Of a stretch of DNA of 64,000 nucleotides, positions 25,917 to 34,089 are shown piece by piece. The notes beneath the pieces are model-generated. The model did no database searches, was not told the DNA's origin, and saw only the letters and a list, made by a program, of their open reading frames with translations. Made by a program: the position numbers and the translations under genes. Source of the stretch: Stappia sp. (lineage in GTDB: Bacteria; Pseudomonadota; Alphaproteobacteria; Rhizobiales; Stappiaceae). Numbering within the stretch: position 1 is the stretch's first letter; every line of letters begins with the position of its first letter. The DNA lies in contig NZ_CP157793.1 of the NCBI RefSeq assembly GCF_040110915.1, forward strand, positions 632,939 through 696,938, given 5' to 3'.

Positions 25917-26525
25917 TCAGCCGGCGCGCGCCTGTTCCACGGCCGCCAGGATCGCTTCCCGGCTCATGGCGCCGTAGTTGAGCCGCGTGTCGACCAGATA
26001 GACTGGCGTGCCGCGAAAGCCGAAGGCGCGGGCCTGGTTCATGTTGCGGTCGAGAATGCCCTGGATCCGCTCCGACTGGGCGTCGGCGCGGGCGGCGAGA
26101 CGCTCCGGGTCGTATCCCGCCTTTGAAAGCGTCGCGTCGACGTCGTCGCGGCTGAGGCGTCCCTCCGTCATCATCAGCGCGGTATGCGCGGCCTCGTAGT
26201 CGTCGCCGGCCCCCAGCACGAGGCGGGCGGCATGGACGGACGGATCGCCGAAGATCGGCCAGTCCTTCATGACCAGCCGGATGTTGCCGTCCTGCTTCAC
26301 GATGTCGAGCAGGTCGGGGTGGCCGCGTTTGCAGAAGGGACACTGGTAGTCGTAGTACTCGGCGATGGTGACGTCGCCCTTGGGGTTGCCGATGACCGGG
26401 ATGGCCTCGTCGAACAGAACCTCCTCGACGGTCGGAATGGATTGCGCCGTCGCGGGGAGGCCGGAGGTGAGCAGTGAGGCGGTTCCGGCGGCGCCGGCGA
26501 TCAGCAGTGTGCGGCGTGTCAGCAT
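25917..26525 (-). CDS. DsbA-family periplasmic thiol oxidoreductase
   Basis: This 202-residue exported protein has an N-terminal signal (MLTRRTLLIAGAAGTASLL, with a twin-Arg) and a thioredoxin-4/DsbA-like domain. The active site CPFC is in YDYQCPFCKRGHPDL and the cis-Pro in GFRGTPVYLVD. It is the last gene of a leftward operon dsbD, tlpA-like, dsbA-like (24-bp gap). With DsbD as electron source it could be a reductant or isomerase-type partner (DsbG/ScsC-like) rather than the main oxidant. GGAGAC precedes the ATG at 26525. Confidence 0.85.
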   Translation of the reverse strand: MLTRRTLLIAGAAGTASLLTSGLPATAQSIPTVEEVLFDEAIPVIGNPKGDVTIAEYYDYQCPFCKRGHPDLLDIVKQDGNIRLVMKDWPIFGDPSVHAARLVLGAGDDYEAAHTALMMTEGRLSRDDVDATLSKAGYDPERLAARADAQSERIQGILDRNMNQARAFGFRGTPVYLVDTRLNYGAMSREAILAAVEQARAG

Positions 26526-26548
26526 GGAAGTCTCCTTGGTTCGGGGCG

Positions 26549-27370
26549 TCAGGGCGTGGACGGGGTGTCTTGCGGCGCGGTCAGCCGGTCGATGTTCGAT
26601 TGCAGCACCTCGCGGGAAATCTCGCCGACATGGGCGTGGCGCAGGATGCCGTCGGCGTCGATGAACAGCGTCGCGGGCAGACCGGGCGCGCCGTAGAAGC
26701 GCGACAGGTCGCTGAAGGGATCGACGAGGATCGTCTCCAGGTGGAGCCCGGTCCTGGCCAGATAGGAGCGGATGTCGGAGCGCCCTTCGCCCTGGTTGGC
26801 GAAGATGAAGTCGACATCGTCGGTGCCGGCGGCGAGCTCCGCCATCATCGGCATTTCGCGCCGGCACGGCGGGCACCAGGTCGCCCACAGGTTGACGATG
26901 CGCGGTTCGCCCGAGCCGGCGCCCAGATCGTGCGGGGCGCCGATCAGCGTCTGGAAGCTGCGGTCCGGCAGGGCAAGCGCCCGCGTGCCGCCCGTCAACT
27001 GCCAGCTGGTGTTCCACACGAAGAGCGCCAGCGCCAGCGGCAGAACGGCCCACAGCCGCAACCTCGGCTCCTTGAGGAGGAAGACGAGGCACGCCAGCAC
27101 CGCCACCGCGCCGGTTGGCCAGAAGAAGCCACCCTGCCACACGTAGAAGACGCGCAAGGGATCGGCCGCGAAACTGTCGAGATGCAGCGCCACATGCCCG
27201 AGCCGGGCGGCGCCGAGGCCGGCGAGCAGAACCCACCAGGACCAGCCGTTGAAGCGCTCGTCCACGCGCCGGGCGAGCATGCCCGTGACGATCAGGAAGG
27301 CGAGGACCCCGAGCACCGCCGCGAAGCGGTCGGCGGCCATGACCAGGGGGCCGAGGGAAACCGCGTTCAT
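26549..27370 (-). CDS. Membrane-anchored TlpA-like thioredoxin with an Lgt-like N-terminal module
   Basis: This 273-residue protein has two parts. Residues 1-130 form four membrane helices. The segment ARLGHVALHLDSFAADPLRVFYVWQGGFFWPTG resembles part of prolipoprotein diacylglyceryl transferase. Residues about 140-260 form a TlpA/redoxin domain with WATWCPPCRREMP and GLPATLFID. The thioredoxin domain should face the periplasm. It starts 2 bp after the dsbD stop and precedes the DsbA-like gene, so DsbD probably reduces it. The membrane part is too short for a working Lgt and is better seen as an anchor or electron-transfer module. Confidence 0.85.
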   Translation of the reverse strand: MNAVSLGPLVMAADRFAAVLGVLAFLIVTGMLARRVDERFNGWSWWVLLAGLGAARLGHVALHLDSFAADPLRVFYVWQGGFFWPTGAVAVLACLVFLLKEPRLRLWAVLPLALALFVWNTSWQLTGGTRALALPDRSFQTLIGAPHDLGAGSGEPRIVNLWATWCPPCRREMPMMAELAAGTDDVDFIFANQGEGRSDIRSYLARTGLHLETILVDPFSDLSRFYGAPGLPATLFIDADGILRHAHVGEISREVLQSNIDRLTAPQDTPSTP

Positions 27371-27371
27371 G

Positions 27372-29258
27372 CTAGAGACGCTCCGTGGTTCGCGCCGAGC
27401 GGGTCAGCGTGTCGACCGTCACGGTGCCGACGAGACGGGTGTCGGCGGCCTCGCGTCCGGCGGCGTCGAAGAAGATCATGGTCGGCGGACCCGCCACCTG
27501 CAGCGTCCGCATCAAGGCGGCATTCTCCGCGTCGAAGTCGCTGAGGTCCGCCTTGACCAGCTGAAAGGCGGCGAGGCTGCGTTTCACCTGCGGATCGGGG
27601 AAGACGGACCGTTCGATGGTGCGGCAGGTCACGCACCAGTCGGCGGTGAAATAGACCATCGTCGGACGTTCGCCCTTCGCGGCGGCGAGCCTGGCCTGAA
27701 GATCCGGGATCGAGCCGGTGGCGGCGAAGCGCAGGTCCTCGGCGGAGCCGGGCGCCGTGGCGCCGCCGCGCTGGGCGAGCGGGGCGAGGGGTTTCAGCGG
27801 GTCGGTCCCGCCGGCGCTGGCGCCGACCAAGAGGATCACGCCATAGACCAGCGCCAGACCGCCGAGCGCGCGCAGCGAGGCCAGCGCGGTGGCATTCGGC
27901 AGCGCCGCGCTGAAGGCGAAGCTCGCGACCGCGATCAGCAGCGCCGCCCACAGGGCGAGGTCGACCCCGGGCGGCAGCAGCGGCGCGGCCGTCCATATGG
28001 CGGTTGCGAGGAACCCGAACCCGAAGACGCGCTTCACGCCCTCCATCCAGGCGCCGGCGCGCGGCAGCGCCTGTCCGCCGAGCGTGCCCATGACGATCAG
28101 CGGAATGCCCTTGCCGAGCCCCAGCCCGAACAGGGCGGCGGCCCCCAACGCCACATCGGCGGTCTGCGCGATGTAGAGCAGCGCCCCGGCCAGCGGAACG
28201 GTGACGCAGGGTCCGACGATCAGCGCCGAGGTGAAGCCGAGCAGCGCCGTCGAGCGCTTCGATCCGCCGAGGCCGCCGGTGCGCGCCGAGACCCAGTTGG
28301 TCCAGGCGTTGGGCAGCTGCAGCTCGAACACTCCGAACATCGACAGGGCGAGAACCGCGAAGAGCACCGCCAGAACGCCGGAGGTGACCGGCGATTGCAG
28401 CACCATCTGGAGGTTCTGCCCCGACCATCCGGCGGCCGCGCCCAGAAGGCCGAAGGCGGTGGCCAGCGACACGACATAGATGCTCGACAGAACGAAGCCG
28501 CGCCACGCGGTCAGCGTGTCGCCTTCCCGGGCCAGCGCGCCGGCCAGGATCGGATACATCGGAAAGACGCAAGGGGTGAAGGCGAGCAGCAGGCCGAACA
28601 GCGGGAAGCTCACGAGCACGAGCGCCACGCCGCCGCGCGCGAGCAACCCCTCGACCAGGCCGCCGGTGCGCGCCAGCTCGAAGTCGCTTCCGGACGTGGA
28701 GACGGCGGAGGTGGAGCCGGCGGGCGCGGCGGACGGGGCAGAAGACGGAGCGGAGGCGGTTTCGCCACCCGTGGTCCAGGCGATCTGCGGGCCCTCGCCA
28801 AGCGCGGCCGGCGCCCCGCCGAAGCTATCCGGCGCGCTCACCTCCAGCGTCTGCGCGTCGACATGGCGGATCTCGGGCGCATAGCACAGGCCGTCGTCCT
28901 GGCAGCCCTGAAAGGTCAGGTCCAGCGTGCCGAAAACCGGGGTCGCAAGCGTCGCGGTGGCGCTGTCGTAATAGACCTCCATCGACCCGAAGGTCGGATC
29001 GTCCTTCGCCGTCCCCGGTGGGGTGGTCAGGGGAAGGTCGGTGTCGTCCTGTCGGGCGCCGAGGTGTTCGCGATAGAGGTAGTAGCCCGGCGCGATGTCC
29101 CAGGAGAACACCAGCGCGCCGTCGCGATCGCGCGTCACCTCCAGCTGGAAGGCTTCGGAAACGGGCAGCGGGACGCCGGGGGAGGCGCTTGCCGGGCCCG
29201 CGACCGGCGGGAGCGCCAGCGCGACGAGCGCCCAGGCGGCGAACAAAACGGTTTTCAT
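27372..29258 (-). CDS. dsbD: Thiol:disulfide interchange protein DsbD
   Basis: This 628-residue protein has a signal peptide, an N-terminal DsbC-like domain with the redox pair Cys119/Cys125 (CQDDGLC), and an Ala/Ser/Pro linker. A central membrane domain carries the two conserved Cys (FTPCVFPMYP and GPCVTVPL), and a C-terminal thioredoxin domain has WCVTC. DsbD moves electrons from cytoplasmic thioredoxin across the membrane to periplasmic partners. The TlpA-like and DsbA-like proteins encoded directly downstream are likely recipients. The start at 29258 begins the signal peptide MKTVLFAAWALVALAL. Confidence 0.92.
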   Translation of the reverse strand: MKTVLFAAWALVALALPPVAGPASASPGVPLPVSEAFQLEVTRDRDGALVFSWDIAPGYYLYREHLGARQDDTDLPLTTPPGTAKDDPTFGSMEVYYDSATATLATPVFGTLDLTFQGCQDDGLCYAPEIRHVDAQTLEVSAPDSFGGAPAALGEGPQIAWTTGGETASAPSSAPSAAPAGSTSAVSTSGSDFELARTGGLVEGLLARGGVALVLVSFPLFGLLLAFTPCVFPMYPILAGALAREGDTLTAWRGFVLSSIYVVSLATAFGLLGAAAGWSGQNLQMVLQSPVTSGVLAVLFAVLALSMFGVFELQLPNAWTNWVSARTGGLGGSKRSTALLGFTSALIVGPCVTVPLAGALLYIAQTADVALGAAALFGLGLGKGIPLIVMGTLGGQALPRAGAWMEGVKRVFGFGFLATAIWTAAPLLPPGVDLALWAALLIAVASFAFSAALPNATALASLRALGGLALVYGVILLVGASAGGTDPLKPLAPLAQRGGATAPGSAEDLRFAATGSIPDLQARLAAAKGERPTMVYFTADWCVTCRTIERSVFPDPQVKRSLAAFQLVKADLSDFDAENAALMRTLQVAGPPTMIFFDAAGREAADTRLVGTVTVDTLTRSARTTERL

Positions 29259-29356
29259 CGACTGTCGATCCTCTTGCCGGAACTGGCGGAGGGAATGCGC
29301 CCGCGACCGGCCGGGACCGGCGGGCGGGCGTTTGCGAGGATGCAGGTGACGGGCGC

Positions 29357-29377
29357 AGCTTAAGGCAGCCTTAAGCT
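29357..29377. promoter_or_regulatory. QseB/PmrA-type response-regulator box
   Basis: Two direct copies of CTTAAG (29359-29364 and 29370-29375) are separated by GCAGC, giving the YTTAAG-N5-YTTAAG pattern with the 11-bp period used by PmrA/QseB-like OmpR-family regulators. The same bases form a perfect inverted repeat with 10-bp arms around one central A. It lies in the divergent region between dsbD and the L,D-transpeptidase-response regulator-kinase genes, so autoregulation by the regulator encoded at 30294 is likely. Confidence 0.7.
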
Positions 29378-29423
29378 GAGTGAGGCTTCCAGCGGTCGGC
29401 ACGACAACAAGGAGCTTCAGCAA

Positions 29424-30218
29424 ATGGTGCAATGTCGAACCGGCCTCGAGCCCGACACCGCGGAACGAGCGGAGGGGAGCGGACCGGCCCCCGGACAGCG
29501 GGACGGCGGAGCGGACCGCACCGCCGGGTCGCTCGGGCGGCGGGGGTTTCTCGTCGGACTGGGGGCGCTGGCGGTTTCGGGCTGTGTGAGCACGCAGACC
29601 CGCGCGCCGCGGATGGCCGCCGCCCCCGCGCCGGTGCCGGAGGTTCCGCCGATGTATTACGCGGTGCCGGGCGAACGGTTTCCGGTGCCGGAGGTCGATG
29701 TCGCCAAGCTCGACCGGCGCTACTGGCGCCGGGAGGTCGACTATCCGAACACCGAAAAGCCCGGCACGCTGATCGTCGATACGCCGAACCGCTATCTGTA
29801 CCACACGCAGTCGCGCGACCGGGCGACGCGCTACGGCATCGGCGTCGGGCGCGACGGGTTTTCCTGGGCGGGGCGGGCACGCATGGCCTACCGCCGCAAG
29901 TGGCCGCGCTGGACGCCGCCGGACGAGATGGTGGCAAGGCGGCCCGATCTGGAACCCTACAGCATCGCCAACGGCGGCATGGATCCGGGGCCGTACAATC
30001 CGCTCGGCGCGCGCTCGCTTTACATCCACAAGGATGGCAAGGATACGCTGTATCGGGTGCACGGCACCTGGGATCCGGCGAGCATCGGCAAGGCCGTGTC
30101 CTCCGGCTGCATTCGCCTGATCAACCAGGACGTCATCTATCTGCACGACCAGGTCCGCGACGGCAGCACCATCGTGGTGATCCCGGACCCGGCGATGAGC
30201 CATCTCCTGGTCGGCTGA
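29424..30218 (+). CDS. L,D-transpeptidase (YkuD family) with twin-Arg/lipobox leader
   Basis: This 264-residue protein has an unusual 38-residue polar N-region, then GRRGFLVGLGALAVSGC (residues 38-54), which reads as a TAT-type signal with a lipobox Cys54. The YkuD catalytic motif is clear: HGT...SIGKAVSSGCIRLINQDVIYL, with the catalytic Cys in SSGC. Such enzymes make 3-3 cross-links in peptidoglycan or attach proteins to it. An AAGGAG ribosome site is 9 bp before the ATG. A response-regulator box lies upstream and a two-component pair follows, which suggests envelope-stress control. Confidence 0.88.
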   Translation: MVQCRTGLEPDTAERAEGSGPAPGQRDGGADRTAGSLGRRGFLVGLGALAVSGCVSTQTRAPRMAAAPAPVPEVPPMYYAVPGERFPVPEVDVAKLDRRYWRREVDYPNTEKPGTLIVDTPNRYLYHTQSRDRATRYGIGVGRDGFSWAGRARMAYRRKWPRWTPPDEMVARRPDLEPYSIANGGMDPGPYNPLGARSLYIHKDGKDTLYRVHGTWDPASIGKAVSSGCIRLINQDVIYLHDQVRDGSTIVVIPDPAMSHLLVG

Positions 30219-30293
30219 GCCGGCGCGGGCAACTGATCGGCCGTGCCGGAGCGGACGCCCGCCGGGCCGATCCAACAAGCGAGGCGAACGGGC

Positions 30294-30962
30294 ATGCGGC
30301 TTCTCGTGGTCGAGGACGACGCGCTTCTTCTGGACGGCCTGACGGTCGGGCTGGGGCTTGCCGGGTTCACGGTGGACGCGGTGACGGGCTGCGAGGATGC
30401 CCGCGCGGCCGTCGCGGCGCAGGACTATGACGGCATCGTCCTCGACCTGATGCTTCCCGACGGCTCGGGTCTCGATCTGCTGACGTCGCTGCGGGCGCGC
30501 GGCGAGGCCATCCCGGTGGTGCTGCTGACCGCGCGCGATCAGGTGCCGGACCGGATCGCCGGCCTCGACGCGGGCGCCGACGACTATGTGGGCAAGCCCT
30601 TCGATCTCGACGAACTGGCCGCCCGCGTGCGCGCCGCCGTGCGCCGGGGCAAGGGGCGCTCGAGCGCCACGCTGCGCTGGCGGGACGTGGAACTGGACCC
30701 GGCCGCCTTTTCCGCGCAGCGCGCCGGCCAGCCGGTGAAGCTCACCCGCCGGGAGTTCGCGGTGCTCGCCGCCCTGATGGAGCGCCCGCAGGGGGTCTTG
30801 TCGAAGGCCAGCCTGGAAGACCGCATCTACGGCTGGCAGGAGGAACTGGAGAGCAACGCCGTGGAGGTGCACATCCACAAGCTGCGCGCCAAGCTGGGCG
30901 CGGATTTTATCAAGACCGTGCGCGGCGTCGGCTACCGGCTGGCCGGGGAGGGGGAGGCATGA
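30294..30962 (+). CDS. OmpR-family response regulator (QseB/PmrA-like)
   Basis: This 222-residue protein has a receiver domain (VVEDD at 5-9, phospho-acceptor Asp51 in VLDLMLPDG, Lys in VGKPF) and a winged-helix Trans_reg_C domain (LTRREFAVLAALM ... NAVEVHIHKLRAKLG ... VRGVGYRL). The wording of both ends is that of the QseB/BasR/TctD group. Its stop overlaps the sensor kinase start (ATGA). The CTTAAG-N5-CTTAAG box upstream of the preceding transpeptidase gene is the expected DNA target. The start at 30294 gives the canonical MRLLVVEDD. Confidence 0.92.
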   Translation: MRLLVVEDDALLLDGLTVGLGLAGFTVDAVTGCEDARAAVAAQDYDGIVLDLMLPDGSGLDLLTSLRARGEAIPVVLLTARDQVPDRIAGLDAGADDYVGKPFDLDELAARVRAAVRRGKGRSSATLRWRDVELDPAAFSAQRAGQPVKLTRREFAVLAALMERPQGVLSKASLEDRIYGWQEELESNAVEVHIHKLRAKLGADFIKTVRGVGYRLAGEGEA

Positions 30963-32368
30963 GCTCGATCCGGGCGCGGCTCAGCCTGATTCTTCTGGGC
31001 CTGACGGGTCTGGTGTGGCTCGTCGCCGTCGGCTGGATCTATCTGGGCACCCAGTCGGAGGTGGAGCGCGTGCTCGACGCGCGGTTGATGGAGGCGGCGC
31101 GCATGGTGAACTCGCTGCTCGCCGACCGGCGCGTCGCGGTGGGCGAGACGGGGGCCTCCGACGCCGGCGCCATTGGCGAATTCGACAGCGGGCCGGCGGA
31201 CTACGGCCGGCAGCTGGCCTGTCAGATCTGGTCGCTGGAGGGCAATCTCGTCGGCCGCTCGGAAAGCGCACCGGCCGCGCGGCTGGGCGGCACGGCGGGC
31301 GGCTTTTCCGAGGCGGTCGTGGAGGGCGAGCGCTGGCGCGTCTACACCATCGAGAACGCGGATCTCGGCGTGCGGGTGATGGTGGGGGACAGCCTGGAGG
31401 TGCGGGACGGGCTGGTGGGCGATGTCGTGACCGGGCTGGCGGTTCCGGCCCTTGTGGTCCTGCCGGTTCTGGCGCTGGCGATCCTGATCAGTGTGCGGCG
31501 CGGCCTGTCGCCGCTGAACGACATGGCCGAGACCCTGTCGACACGCGCGGCGAGCGACCTGCGGCCCCTGTCGGACGCGGCGCTGCCGCGCGAGATCGCG
31601 CCGGCGGTGAGCGCCCTGAACGGTCTCTTCCGCCGGGTGGAGGCGGCGCGGGAGCGCGAGCGCAGTTTCACCGCCTTCGCCGCGCATGAGCTCAAGACGC
31701 CTTTGGCCGGGGTCAAGACGCAGGCGCAGATCGCGCTGGCGAGCGCCGATCCGCAGGTGCACGCCAACGCCCTGCGTCAGATCACCGCCGGCGTCGACCG
31801 CACCAGCCGGCTCGTCCGGCAGCTTCTCGATCTGGCGGCCCTGGAGGCCTGCGACGCGGAAGAGGCGACACGCGAGGAAAACGCGGGGGAGCTTCTGGCT
31901 GCGATGGTCGCCGAGGCGGTGCCGGGCGGGCAGGGCGCGCGCGTGACCGTGGCGGTCGACGGGCCGCGCGCACGGGCCGCGCGGGTTCGCGTCGAGCCGC
32001 ATTTTCTCACGCTGGCCCTGCGCAATCTCATCGAAAACGCGCTCAACCACGCGCCGGAGGACACGCCGGTGGTATGCCGGCTGGAGGTCGGCGCGGACGG
32101 TCGGGCGATCTTCGCGGTCGAGGACGCGGGGCCCGGCATTCCGGACGAGGAAATGCCGCAGGTGATGGAAAAATTCATGCGCGGCCGCAACCGGTCGGCG
32201 ACCGGCAGCGGGCTGGGTCTCGCCATCGCCCGCGCCGCCGTCGCCCGCATGGGAGGCTCCCTGACCCTGCAAAACCGCGAAGACGGCGGCCTGCGCGCCG
32301 CACTGCATGTTCCGCCGGCCGGACCGTCGCCCACCGGCGCGGCGGAGCCGGGAGCCTCGTCGCACTGA
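30959..32368 (+). CDS. Sensor histidine kinase, QseC/PmrB-like
   Basis: This 469-residue inner-membrane kinase has one helix at about 10-30, a periplasmic 2CSK_N-like domain to about 155, a second helix (157-178), a short HAMP-like linker, the phospho-His in AAHELKTPL (His243), and an HATPase_c domain with LIENALNHAP, VEDAGPGIP and GSGLGLAIA. It is translationally coupled to the response regulator by a 4-bp overlap. The signal is unknown. The gene stops 33 bp before the first CRISPR repeat. Confidence 0.92.
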   Translation: MSSIRARLSLILLGLTGLVWLVAVGWIYLGTQSEVERVLDARLMEAARMVNSLLADRRVAVGETGASDAGAIGEFDSGPADYGRQLACQIWSLEGNLVGRSESAPAARLGGTAGGFSEAVVEGERWRVYTIENADLGVRVMVGDSLEVRDGLVGDVVTGLAVPALVVLPVLALAILISVRRGLSPLNDMAETLSTRAASDLRPLSDAALPREIAPAVSALNGLFRRVEAARERERSFTAFAAHELKTPLAGVKTQAQIALASADPQVHANALRQITAGVDRTSRLVRQLLDLAALEACDAEEATREENAGELLAAMVAEAVPGGQGARVTVAVDGPRARAARVRVEPHFLTLALRNLIENALNHAPEDTPVVCRLEVGADGRAIFAVEDAGPGIPDEEMPQVMEKFMRGRNRSATGSGLGLAIARAAVARMGGSLTLQNREDGGLRAALHVPPAGPSPTGAAEPGASSH

Positions 32369-32401
32369 GGCGCGGGCCCTGAGAGCCGGTCCCCGGCATC
32401 A

Positions 32402-33626
32402 AGCGCGGTTGGCCTGCGTCTTCTGAACAGCTATCCTACTCGACGTGCGCGACGTACGGGCGGCCCTGTTGCGGTTGGCCTGCGTCTTCTGAACAGCTAT
32501 CCTCTCGACGTTCTGCTCATGCCGGTCGCCGGCGTTGCGGTTGGCCTGCGTCTTCTGAACAGCTATCCTGGCGATCTACGGCGATCCTTATGCGCCGGAG
32601 TTGCGGTTGGCCTGCGTCTTCTGAACAGCTATCCTCGGCGGCGCGGCCTATTGCCGGGCCTGCGCGTTGCGGTTGGCCTGCGTCTTCTGAACAGCTATCC
32701 TTATTCGCGCCGACAGCAGATGAGACGGACGGTTGCGGTTGGCCTGCGTCTTCTGAACAGCTATCCTCAGGACGAAAAGGGCGACTGTCGCCCCTGTGTT
32801 GCGGTTGGCCTGCGTCTTCTGAACAGCTATCCTCGCCGACCTTGTCGCAAGCTGGGGCATCCCGTTGCGGTTGGCCTGCGTCTTCTGAACAGCTATCCTA
32901 AGCAAATCGCTCATCAGCGGGGTGGTGGCGTTGCGGTTGGCCTGCGTCTTCTGAACAGCTATCCTCAGCACGATCCGTCCTATCCCATCGGGGTCGGTTG
33001 CGGTTGGCCTGCGTCTTCTGAACAGCTATCCTCGGTCGGAAAAGGTCGGGGAGATCGCCGTCGTTGCGGTTGGCCTGCGTCTTCTGAACAGCTATCCTCC
33101 ACCGCCGCGCTTTCTCGTGTGCCCATTCGTTGCGGTTGGCCTGCGTCTTCTGAACAGCTATCCTGCGGACGGCGGGCGGCAAGACGCCCCGTCCGTTGCG
33201 GTTGGCCTGCGTCTTCTGAACAGCTATCCTGGATCAATCCGATGGGCGACGATCAGGAGCGTTGCGGTTGGCCTGCGTCTTCTGAACAGCTATCCTGATC
33301 CGCTGCCGGTGCTCGTCGGGCGGGCCGTTGCGGTTGGCCTGCGTCTTCTGAACAGCTATCCTCGCGGCCCAGTCCTGCGCCTCCCGCCGGGTGTTGCGGT
33401 TGGCCTGCGTCTTCTGAACAGCTATCCTGCGCTATCGCGTGACCAACAAGTCGCCGCGGTTGCGGTTGGCCTGCGTCTTCTGAACAGCTATCCTACACGC
33501 GTGGACCCGCCCGCGCGGAATACGGTTGCGGTTGGCCTGCGTCTTCTGAACAGCTATCCTCTTCGGCGCCGGACGTGCCTGACGGGTCGAGTTGCGGTTG
33601 GCCTGCGTCTTCTGAACAGCTATCCT
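32402..33626. CRISPR. Type II-C CRISPR array: 19 repeats of 36 bp, 18 spacers
   Basis: Repeats (+ strand) begin GTTGCGGTTGG and end AACAGCTATCCT. They start at 32402, 32468 and every 66 bp to 32930, then 32997 and every 66 bp to 33591. Spacers are 30 bp except the ninth (32966-32996), which is 31 bp. All repeats appear identical except the first, whose first three bases are AGC instead of GTT. That places the old end at 32402 and the active, leader end next to cas2. Within the repeat TTGGCC (bases 8-13) and TATCCT (31-36) are spaced 17 bp like a promoter reading rightward. No spacer matching the rest of the window was noticed by eye. Confidence 0.98.
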
Positions 33627-33699
33627 CGATCCGGCGGCAAGTTCCTGCTTTCAAAGCGGAATTCGTTGCCGGATCGAGGATTTTTCACAGGTCGTCCCC
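33627..33699. other. CRISPR leader region with inverted repeat and T-run
   Basis: These 73 bp lie between the last repeat and the cas2 stop. CGATCCGGC at 33627-33635 directly abuts the last repeat and is repeated inverted as GCCGGATCG at 33668-33676. AGGATTTTT follows (T-run 33681-33685). This could be the adaptation leader, a terminator for rightward crRNA transcripts with a 32-nt loop, or both. Confidence 0.5.
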
Positions 33700-34089
33700 T
33701 CAAAACAAAGCGATTTGCTCCGGATTCTTGCGGCGTTTGCGCCGCGACTGATCGCTGAAGCGGACGATGTTCTCGTACTGGCGATCGGTGAACTGAAAGA
33801 CAAAGACGTCGCCGCGTTCCGGCAGGTTGGCGCCCACGCGACGGACATAGGTCTCGAACTGTTCCTGCCCGTTCACCAGGCGCAGATAGTTCGAATACTG
33901 GCTGCGTTCGAACCCCTGGTCGAGCAGAAACTCCCGGAACCGCGTCGCGGCCGAACGCTCTTTCTTGGTTTCCACCGGAAGATCGAAAGTCACGAGCATC
34001 CACATCAGCCTGTAAGCGGAATAATGGGTCGGCCCCGCCGGGACCGATCCTGTCCGCTCTCCCCTTCGTTGTGTGTACAGTGTGGTCAT
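33700..34089 (-). CDS. cas2: CRISPR-associated endoribonuclease Cas2
   Basis: This 129-residue protein has the Cas2 core from about residue 25 (YRLMWMLVTFDLPVETKKERSA) with the beta-strand Asp in FDLPV, then YSNYLRLV and GDVFVFQFTDRQYENI. Cas2 dimers bridge Cas1 dimers in the spacer-integration complex. The ATG at 34089 overlaps the cas1 stop (ATGA), which supports the longer N-terminus of about 28 extra residues. An internal Met at residue 29 or 31 would give a more standard length. A Lys/Arg-rich tail (RRKRRKNPEQ) closes the protein. It is the last cas gene before the array. Confidence 0.93.
   Translation of the reverse strand: MTTLYTQRRGERTGSVPAGPTHYSAYRLMWMLVTFDLPVETKKERSAATRFREFLLDQGFERSQYSNYLRLVNGQEQFETYVRRVGANLPERGDVFVFQFTDRQYENIVRFSDQSRRKRRKNPEQIALF

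Noticed and set aside
32519..33758. Long open frames reading through the CRISPR array, with a repeated VAVGLRLLNSYP unit
   Set aside because: The repeated peptide is just the 36-bp repeat translated; the 66-bp period keeps the frame open. No ribosome site or promoter fits, and the DNA is clearly a CRISPR array.
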